A DNA stretch of 18,667 bases from an uncultured Spirochaetales bacterium (GTDB taxonomy: Bacteria; Spirochaetota; Spirochaetia; Sphaerochaetales; Sphaerochaetaceae): assembly GCA_947306375.1 (NCBI GenBank), contig CAMZGJ010000003.1, positions 1 to 18,667 of the forward strand, in the 5' to 3' direction. The notes beneath the pieces were generated by a model. That model worked only from the letters and a program-made list of their open reading frames with translations. It was not told the origin of the DNA and did no database searches. Below, one piece after another: positions 14,097 through 18,667 of the stretch (position 1 is the stretch's first letter; each line of letters begins with the position of its first letter). Position numbers and translations under genes: made by a program.

Positions 14097-16116
14097 CGGA
14101 CGATATGCTTATTACGTTGGGAATGCCCCTTATGGCCTTTACAATCTTGTTGAAGTCCTCTTTGTGATCACACTCCATTGTGAATGTGCCCTGGAGGTTG
14201 CCTGTCTCATCATCCACAAGGGAGCCGGAGATAAGATGGCCGTGCTCCTTGCGTATGGCACCCTCAATCTCACTGAAGAGGTTCTGGGTTCTCTTGCTTG
14301 TGACCAGAAAGCGCTTGGTAATGGTTTCCGTTCCGGCTTCCCACTCAACCGCAATTCTTCTCTGCTCAATTTCGGACATGTGGCTCAGGTTTGGGCAGTC
14401 TGAACGGTGGACAATAATTCCCCTTCCGCGTGAGATGTAGCCTACAATGCTGTCTCCGGGAACCGGGTTGCAGCACTGTGCAATGGAGATCATGACATTC
14501 TTGTTGCTTCCCACTGTGACGGAGCTTCTGGACCTGTCGGATACAGAGCGGATAATGTCCGTATCACGGATTTCCGTCTCAACCTGGGGCTCTTCCTTTA
14601 TTGCCTCCTCAATTTCCTTTCTGTTGGCAATAATGTTCTTTTCTATGACAAGGTTCTCGTCATACTTGTTAAGCCAGTTCCTTATCTTTCTCCTTGCGGA
14701 TGTGGTATGGGCATACTTGAGCCAGTTCACTTTGGGGTGGGCGTTCTTCTGGGTCAGTATCTCAATTACCTGCGTGTTCTCCAGAGGCTGTGCCAGGGGA
14801 ATGATGGTGCCGTTTGCCTTGGCCGCAACGGTGTGGTTTCCCACCTCCGTGTGGATGTTGTAGGCAAAGTCCAGGGCCGTGGCTCCGAGAGGCAGTTCAA
14901 TTGCCTGTCCCTTGGGAGTAAAGACGTAGATAGTATCCTTTAAAAGCTCACTCTTGAGGTCATCCATGAAGGATTCGCTCTGCTCAATCTCACTGTTCCA
15001 GTTCTTCAGCTTTGTGGCAATCCTTGAGAGCTGCTGGCTGTCCATGTTTACCCAGCTCTGGTCACTCTCGCTTCCGCTCTGTGCCTTGTAGACCCAGTGG
15101 GAGGCAACACCGAACTCGGCTATCTGGTCCATCTCGTAGGTTCTTATCTGAACCTCCAGGATGGTTCCGTTAATAGCCATTATAGTGGTATGCAGACTCT
15201 GGTAGTTGTTGGCCTTGGGCATTGCAATGTAGTCCTTGAAGCGGCCCTCCATGGGCGGCCAGAGCTGATGGATTATTCCCACCAGTGTGTAGCACTCGGG
15301 AACCGTGTTGCATATAATCCTCACGCCCAGAATGTCAAAGATCTCATCAATCTCCTTGCGGCGCTTTTTCATCTTCATGTAGATGGAATATATGTGCTTT
15401 GACCTTGTTGTTATCTTTATTCCCTTGATTCCGGCATTTATGCACGCGTTGGAGATTTTCCTTCTTATAGTCTCAAGATACTGTGTGTTCTCGGTCTTCT
15501 TGGACTGCAGGTAGTCCTGGATGTACTGGTATGTCTCCGGCTTGAGAGTCTTGAGACTCAGATCCTCCAGTTCCGCCTTCATCCATGCAATACCCAAACG
15601 GTCGGCAAGTGGGGCGTAGATGTCCAGACAGTCCTGTGCAATCTCCTTGGCCCTGACCGGATTCATGAACTGCAGCGTCCTCATGTTGTGCAGCTTGTCG
15701 GCCAGCTTGATTATAATCACGGGCATGTTCTTGCTCATGGCAATGAACATCTTTCTGATTGTCTCGGCCTCCGCCGCGCTCTTGGACAGGCTCTTGACCT
15801 TTGCAATCTTGGTCACTCCCTCCACAAGCTCGCGGACATTGTTTCCGAAAAGCTCCTCAATCTCCTCGGCGGTGGTGCCGGTGTCCTCAACAACATCGTG
15901 CAGCAGGCCTGCACAGACCGTGTCTGCGTCCATGTTCATCTGGATGAGGGTTTCCGCTACTGCAAGGGGGTGTATGATGTACGGCTCTCCGCTCTTGCGC
16001 TTCTGCTCCCCGTGCTTCTCGTTGGCATACCAGGCAGCTCTTTCAATCTTCTGCCTGTCTTCGGGTCCGTATGATTCTGTCTTGCTCAGAAAGCGTTTAA
16101 TTAATTCCTCGTACAT
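14083..16116 (-). CDS. rel: Bifunctional (p)ppGpp synthetase/hydrolase, Rel/SpoT family
   Basis: The long RSH enzyme makes and destroys the alarmone (p)ppGpp. Counting from the upstream ATG at 16125: the hydrolase HD domain has His52, HDVVED (76-81) and Asp143 in LADKLHN. The synthetase domain (about 230-370) includes YSIYMKMKKRR, GVRIICN, NYQSLHTTI and EVQIRTYEMD. A TGS domain (about 400-460), a Cys-rich conserved segment (AQCCNPVPGD, HRSDCPNL) and a C-terminal ACT domain follow. The HD motifs are intact, so both activities are expected. ATG 16116 (fourth codon) is preferred to 16125, because CATAAT (16129-16124) overlaps the first ATG and ends 7 nt before the second; this gives 677 residues. 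Confidence 0.93.
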   Translation of the reverse strand: MYEELIKRFLSKTESYGPEDRQKIERAAWYANEKHGEQKRKSGEPYIIHPLAVAETLIQMNMDADTVCAGLLHDVVEDTGTTAEEIEELFGNNVRELVEGVTKIAKVKSLSKSAAEAETIRKMFIAMSKNMPVIIIKLADKLHNMRTLQFMNPVRAKEIAQDCLDIYAPLADRLGIAWMKAELEDLSLKTLKPETYQYIQDYLQSKKTENTQYLETIRRKISNACINAGIKGIKITTRSKHIYSIYMKMKKRRKEIDEIFDILGVRIICNTVPECYTLVGIIHQLWPPMEGRFKDYIAMPKANNYQSLHTTIMAINGTILEVQIRTYEMDQIAEFGVASHWVYKAQSGSESDQSWVNMDSQQLSRIATKLKNWNSEIEQSESFMDDLKSELLKDTIYVFTPKGQAIELPLGATALDFAYNIHTEVGNHTVAAKANGTIIPLAQPLENTQVIEILTQKNAHPKVNWLKYAHTTSARRKIRNWLNKYDENLVIEKNIIANRKEIEEAIKEEPQVETEIRDTDIIRSVSDRSRSSVTVGSNKNVMISIAQCCNPVPGDSIVGYISRGRGIIVHRSDCPNLSHMSEIEQRRIAVEWEAGTETITKRFLVTSKRTQNLFSEIEGAIRKEHGHLISGSLVDDETGNLQGTFTMECDHKEDFNKIVKAIRGIPNVISISSAPSA

Positions 16117-16123
16117 CAACGAC

Positions 16124-16153
16124 ATTATGCTACATCACAGCTCACTCAGTCCA
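16124..16153 (-). promoter_or_regulatory. Promoter of rel (leaderless type)
   Basis: On the minus strand: TGGACT (16153-16148), 18-nt spacer, CATAAT (16129-16124), then 7 nt to ATG 16116. The -10 matches in five of six bases. There is no Shine-Dalgarno. Its -35 is 6 bp from the -35 of the divergent gerMN promoter. Confidence 0.5.
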
Positions 16154-16159
16154 GTGGGC

Positions 16160-16187
16160 TTTACAAAAGGTCAAATGATTGTAAACT
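16160..16187 (+). promoter_or_regulatory. Promoter of the GerMN gene (leaderless type)
   Basis: TTTACA (16160-16165; 5/6), 16-nt spacer, TAAACT (16182-16187; 4/6), then TTAACC and ATG 16194. No ribosome-binding site is present between the -10 and the start. Confidence 0.55.
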
Positions 16188-16193
16188 TTAACC

Positions 16194-16769
16194 ATGATTG
16201 AAGATCTTCAGGACGAGTACTCCCTCTATGCCCAGGAAAAGAAGGCTCCCACCCGCAAAAGCGCGCTGTTCCTGTTCATGCTCGTTTTCTGGATTATCTA
16301 CGCCGCAATCATAATCCTTGCCTCCCGCAACGGCATAATAAACGCCGTCAGGGAAACCCGCGCCGCCGAGATTGTTGAGAACATAGACAAGTACCGCTTC
16401 CTTGTGGACTCCCAGGAGGCCACGCTGTACTTCTACAACAGCATGGAGGGCGTAACCCCATACACCGTACTGGTGGAGCGCACAGGAGCCACAAAGTACC
16501 ACGACGCGGTGGAAGGCCTGATCTCAGGCCCCACCGATGATATTCTGGGAGACGGAGCCATAAGCTTTGTGCCCCGCAAAACCAGACTTCTTGGCCTCTC
16601 CGTTTCCGAAAAAACGGCATTCGTAAACTTCAGCCCCGAGTTCGCGGAGGATAAAACCGGTCTGGAAATAGCCCGTGTCCAGGTTGAGCGCACCCTCAGG
16701 GCTTTGAACCCCTACATTGAAGAGGTGGTCTTTCTTATCAACGGCACGGAACTTACCGACCAGGTCTGA
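16194..16769 (+). CDS. Membrane-anchored GerMN-domain protein
   Basis: A 191-residue protein with a short charged cytoplasmic N-terminus, one transmembrane helix at about 24-43 (ALFLFMLVFWIIYAAIIILA) and an extracytoplasmic GerMN domain at about 75-190. The domain blocks ATLYFY, AVEGLISGP, FVPRKTRLLGLSVSEKTAFVNFSPEF and VERTLRALNPYIEEVVFLING match the family. GerMN domains occur in GerM of spore formers and in envelope lipoproteins of many non-sporulating bacteria; here sporulation is not implied, and a cell-envelope or peptidoglycan-linked role is the general guess. It is divergent from rel and ends exactly where the repeat array begins. Confidence 0.82.
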   Translation: MIEDLQDEYSLYAQEKKAPTRKSALFLFMLVFWIIYAAIIILASRNGIINAVRETRAAEIVENIDKYRFLVDSQEATLYFYNSMEGVTPYTVLVERTGATKYHDAVEGLISGPTDDILGDGAISFVPRKTRLLGLSVSEKTAFVNFSPEFAEDKTGLEIARVQVERTLRALNPYIEEVVFLINGTELTDQV

Positions 16770-16783
16770 TTTTCCTGGTTTTC
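16759..16783 (+). terminator. Weak terminator-like hairpin at the end of the GerMN gene
   Basis: ACCAGG (16759-16764) and CCTGGT (16774-16779) form a 6-bp stem across the stop codon, followed by TTT then CCC. A second CCTGGTTTT follows at once, so the sequence could also be the start of the repeat array rather than a true terminator. Confidence 0.35.
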
Positions 16784-16920
16784 CCTGGTTTTGCCTGACT
16801 GTCCATGCACTTTGACTGTCCGTGGCTGTCTGTCTATACACTTTGCATATCTGTCTATGCACTTTGCCTGTCTTTGCATGTCTGTGTATGTCTGTGTATG
16901 TGCTTTGCCGGACAGAGCGG
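16771..16920. repeat. Left repeat array, inverted copy of the array at 17657-17805
   Basis: Tandem degenerate units begin TTTGCCTGTC and end TATGYAC, full unit 21 bp. The start-to-start steps of the TTTGC/TTTGA motifs are 21, 31, 21, 10 and 31 bp, and the stretch before them (TTTTCCTGG, TTTTCCCTGG) also repeats every ~10 bp. The array runs from the GerMN stop to GCCGGACAGAGCGG. Bases 16840-16872 are a 33-bp perfect inverted match to 17694-17726, and the inner end matches the other array's inner end almost perfectly. Units contain the dyad TGCATA-N6-TATGCA. Confidence 0.9.
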
Positions 16921-16954
16921 CACATTTTTTATGCTTTCTGCTCTTTCCGGGCTG

Positions 16955-16983
16955 TTGAGCAGGACCGCAATGTATGGGATTAT
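16955..16983 (+). promoter_or_regulatory. Promoter of the hydrolase gene inside the repeat pair (leaderless type)
   Basis: TTGAGC (16955-16960), 17-nt spacer, GATTAT (16978-16983) preceded by TGG (an extended -10), then TAAACC and ATG 16990. It lies inside the cassette, so the gene carries its own promoter. Confidence 0.5.
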
Positions 16984-16989
16984 TAAACC

Positions 16990-17622
16990 ATGACAATGGA
17001 AGTACGGACGTTCGGAAACTGCAATTCGGAGAGAATCCTCATACAGATGGTTGATGACCACGATCTTGAGTTCATTGATAACGAGGTTGCGCATATCAAC
17101 CCCGGAGATTTCAGACTTATTACCGTCAAGGTCAACAATTGGAACACGGATTTATCCCCTTGGGAAGCCCCTCCTGTTTTCGGAAACACTCGATTCGGAA
17201 AAGGAGCCACCGAAACTCTCTCCTTACTCACCAAAAGCATAATTCCCTCCCTGGGCTGCAGCAGAGCCGAACTGTTTATAGGCGGCTACTCCCTTTCCGG
17301 TCTTTTTGCACTTTGGGCAGCATGCAATACCTCAATATTCAAGGGGGTTGTTGCGGCATCGCCATCCGCATGGTTTCCCGGCTTTGTCGACTATGTGAAA
17401 AACAACCCGGTCAGAACTCAGGCAGTATATCTCAGTCTTGGAGACAAAGAGGAGAAAACCCGCAATCCGGTTATGGCAACTGTTGGAAATGCAATAAGAG
17501 AACTGTACGAAACAATCTCGGGACAGGGAGTTGAGTGCACTCTCGAATGGAACGAGGGGAACCATTTCAGGGATCCTGATCTGCGTACTGCAAAGGGATT
17601 CTCATATATCCTCGGGTGCTGA
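16990..17622 (+). CDS. Putative alpha/beta-hydrolase (esterase-like) carried between inverted repeats
   Basis: A 210-residue single-domain hydrolase without signal peptide. The nucleophile elbow is GGYSLSG (98-104), with Ser101 as probable nucleophile. The acid is probably Asp152 in SLGDKEEK and the base His192 in EGNHFRD. Other clear blocks are IQMVDDHD, DNEVAHI, NNWNTDLSPWEAP and AASPSAWFPGFVDYV. I recall similar small putative esterases in gut anaerobes, but cannot verify this; the substrate is unknown. The base composition is slightly more AT-rich than the neighbours. It is flanked on both sides by ~150-bp inverted repeat arrays, has its own promoter without Shine-Dalgarno, and sits between two housekeeping-type genes, all suggesting acquisition as a unit. 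Confidence 0.82.
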   Translation: MTMEVRTFGNCNSERILIQMVDDHDLEFIDNEVAHINPGDFRLITVKVNNWNTDLSPWEAPPVFGNTRFGKGATETLSLLTKSIIPSLGCSRAELFIGGYSLSGLFALWAACNTSIFKGVVAASPSAWFPGFVDYVKNNPVRTQAVYLSLGDKEEKTRNPVMATVGNAIRELYETISGQGVECTLEWNEGNHFRDPDLRTAKGFSYILGC

Positions 17623-17656
17623 ACAAAAAGCGGATATTCAAGCTTCACTGGTTTGA

Positions 17657-17805
17657 CCGCCTGTCCGGCAAAGTACATACACAGACATACACGGACAGGC
17701 AAAGTGCATAGACAGATATGCAAAGTACATAGACGGACAGGCAAAGACATGCAAAGTGCATGGACAGACAGGCAAAATCAGGCAAAACGGGCCAAAGCGG
17801 GCAGG
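17657..17805. repeat. Right repeat array, inverted copy of the array at 16771-16920
   Basis: Read on the minus strand, the array shows TTTGC motifs with steps of 10, 21, 10, 21, 21 and 31 bp, ending CTTTGCCGGACAGGCGG next to the hydrolase gene. The outer end (CCCTGCCCGCTTTGGCCCG on the minus strand) is more degenerate. A perfect dyad CATGCA-CTT-TGCATG is present in one unit. It stops about 20 bp before the rny promoter. Open frames that run through it on the minus strand are artefacts: the 10- and 31-bp steps break any reading frame. Confidence 0.9.
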
Positions 17806-17824
17806 GTGTGAGAATTTATATTCC

Positions 17825-17853
17825 TTGACAGTTGTCCTTGACTTACCTATCAT
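17825..17853 (+). promoter_or_regulatory. rny promoter P1
   Basis: TTGACA (17825-17830, perfect), 17-nt spacer, TATCAT (17848-17853, 5/6). This is the best-matching promoter in the window and yields a leader of about 18 nt. Confidence 0.75.
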
Positions 17854-17866
17854 TAGTCAATATAGG
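17838..17866 (+). promoter_or_regulatory. rny promoter P2 with overlapping inverted repeat
   Basis: TTGACT (17838-17843, 5/6), 17-nt spacer, TATAGG (17861-17866, 4/6), offset 13 bp from P1. TTGACT and AGTCAA (17855-17860) are a perfect 6-bp inverted repeat with an 11-nt spacer. The pair brackets the P1 -10 and fits a repressor operator. Confidence 0.45.
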
Positions 17867-17877
17867 GGGGATACTCT

Positions 17878-18667
17878 ATGAGTATAATGGTATGTATCCT
17901 TCTTTGTCTTGTTAGTATAGGACTGGGCTGGCTGTTTCGCTGGTTCTACGGAAAATTAAAGCTGACATCGATTGAGCAGAAGGCAGTCAGACTCAATCAG
18001 GAAGCAATTAGAGATGCCGAAGCCAAGAGCAGGGAGATTCTGCTTGAGGGAAGAGATAAACTTCTGAAGGAACAACTTCAGCAGGAGAGGGAGGACCGTG
18101 AGAGACGTTCCGAACTCCAGAAATATGAGAGAAGACTCCAGCAGAAGGAAGAGAACCTGGATAAGGTGAGGGCCGGACTGGATGAAGTCAAGGCTCAGCA
18201 GCAAGATAAAGAAGCAAAGCTTTCTGCACGTGAAGTGCAGATCGGAGAATATGAGAAGCAGTGGTGTGCGGAACTGGAAAGAGTTTCCGACATGACTGCG
18301 GATGAAGCCAAGGGACTTCTCATTGAGAGAATGGAGAATGAGGCAAGGCGTGACGGCCAGGTCCTCATCAACAAGATTGAGCAGGAAGCTCAGGCCCGGG
18401 CTGACAAAACCGCAAGGGATATAATTGTCTCAACCATTCAGAGGCTTGCCACGGAAGTGAGTGCGGAGGTTACCGTCAGTTCCGTAAGTCTTCCCAGCGA
18501 CGAAATGAAAGGCCGCATCATAGGAAGAGAAGGAAGGAACATCAGGGCTCTGGAGACTCTGACAGGCGCGGACATAATTATTGACGACACGCCCGAGGCT
18601 GTTGTCATTTCATGTTTCGACCCCATCCGTAAGGAGATTGCCAGGGTGTCGCTGGAGCGCCTTGTTC
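17878..18667 (+). CDS. rny: Ribonuclease Y, 5' part (cut by the window end)
   Basis: Rny is the membrane-bound endoribonuclease that starts mRNA decay in bacteria without RNase E. Seen here are 263 residues. They comprise an N-terminal transmembrane helix (about 2-20, CILLCLVSIGLGWLF), a long charged coiled coil (about 30-165, rich in Glu, Lys, Gln and Arg), and the KH domain from about 200 onward with GRIIGREGRNIRALE and DTPEAVVISCFDP. The HD catalytic domain would lie beyond base 18667. ATG 17878 has G6 at 17865-17870, 7 nt upstream, and two good promoters just before that. The gene abuts the right repeat array. Confidence 0.95.
   Translation, partial: MSIMVCILLCLVSIGLGWLFRWFYGKLKLTSIEQKAVRLNQEAIRDAEAKSREILLEGRDKLLKEQLQQEREDRERRSELQKYERRLQQKEENLDKVRAGLDEVKAQQQDKEAKLSAREVQIGEYEKQWCAELERVSDMTADEAKGLLIERMENEARRDGQVLINKIEQEAQARADKTARDIIVSTIQRLATEVSAEVTVSSVSLPSDEMKGRIIGREGRNIRALETLTGADIIIDDTPEAVVISCFDPIRKEIARVSLERLV

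Noticed and set aside
16194..16769. GerMN protein as evidence for sporulation
   Set aside because: GerMN domains are common in non-sporulating diderms and nothing else here relates to spores.
16771..17805. CRISPR arrays at the two repeat regions
   Set aside because: The units are contiguous 10-31-bp degenerate repeats with no unique spacers of constant length, and there are no cas genes.
16771..17805. Integron-type attC sites flanking the hydrolase gene
   Set aside because: attC sites have the same orientation on each side of a cassette and R'/R'' core motifs (GTTRRRY); here the arrays face each other and no such core is seen.
17638..17853. Minus-strand open frames of Cys/Met-rich peptides running through the repeat arrays
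   Set aside because: They are by-products of the 21-bp repeat being a multiple of three; the 10- and 31-bp steps break the frame and no start signals are present.

Overview
The window looks like a chromosomal segment of a diderm anaerobe of medium GC content, most likely a spirochaete of the Treponema/Sphaerochaeta type. The diderm call rests on a secreted beta-rich protein next to a lipoprotein. The rest rests on the gene mix: RNase Y, a NifS/NifU iron-sulfur pair, a TGS-domain nucleoside kinase, a CBS/DRTGG manganese pyrophosphatase and a single Rel protein. The phylum assignment is inference, not a database result.

Layout. 1-2659 (+): tail of an unknown gene, then surE, nifS and nifU. 2694-4370 (-): uridine-kinase-like nucleoside kinase. 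4450-4523 (+): tRNA-Cys with a strong terminator, followed by a gene-free stretch holding several inverted repeats. 4850-5323 (+): pyridoxamine-phosphate-oxidase-like flavoprotein. 5329-6945 (-): family II pyrophosphatase. 7106-9732 (+): beta-rich secreted protein, lipoprotein, DEDDh exonuclease. 9736-9954 (-): translation initiation factor IF-1. 10089-14068 (+): an apparent operon of a 44-residue basic peptide, kduI, a dihydropyrimidinase-like amidohydrolase, a HAD phosphatase fused to a cytidine deaminase, and rpiB. 14083-16116 (-): Rel (p)ppGpp synthetase/hydrolase. 16194-16769 (+): membrane-anchored GerMN protein. 16771-17805: an alpha/beta-hydrolase gene between two facing arrays of a degenerate ~21-bp repeat. 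17878-end (+): rny (RNase Y), cut by the window edge.

How it fits together. Most of the window is housekeeping: iron-sulfur cluster assembly, pyrophosphate turnover, stringent response, mRNA decay and translation initiation. The 10-14 kb operon is metabolic and joins a uronate isomerase, a cyclic-amidase-type enzyme, a nucleotide/nucleoside-type fusion protein and a sugar-phosphate isomerase. I do not recognise that combination as a known pathway.

Two things stand out. First, the hydrolase gene at 16990-17622 is enclosed by ~150-bp inverted arrays whose TTTGC motifs step by 10, 21 or 31 bp, close to whole DNA turns. It looks like a discrete cassette inserted between gerMN and rny. Second, six first-in-unit genes (nucleoside kinase, flavoprotein, pyrophosphatase, rel, gerMN, hydrolase) have a -10-like hexamer ending 6-7 nt before the ATG and no Shine-Dalgarno sequence. 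This is the layout expected for leaderless mRNAs. Most genes inside operons, and several first genes with a visible leader, carry good ribosome-binding sites instead.
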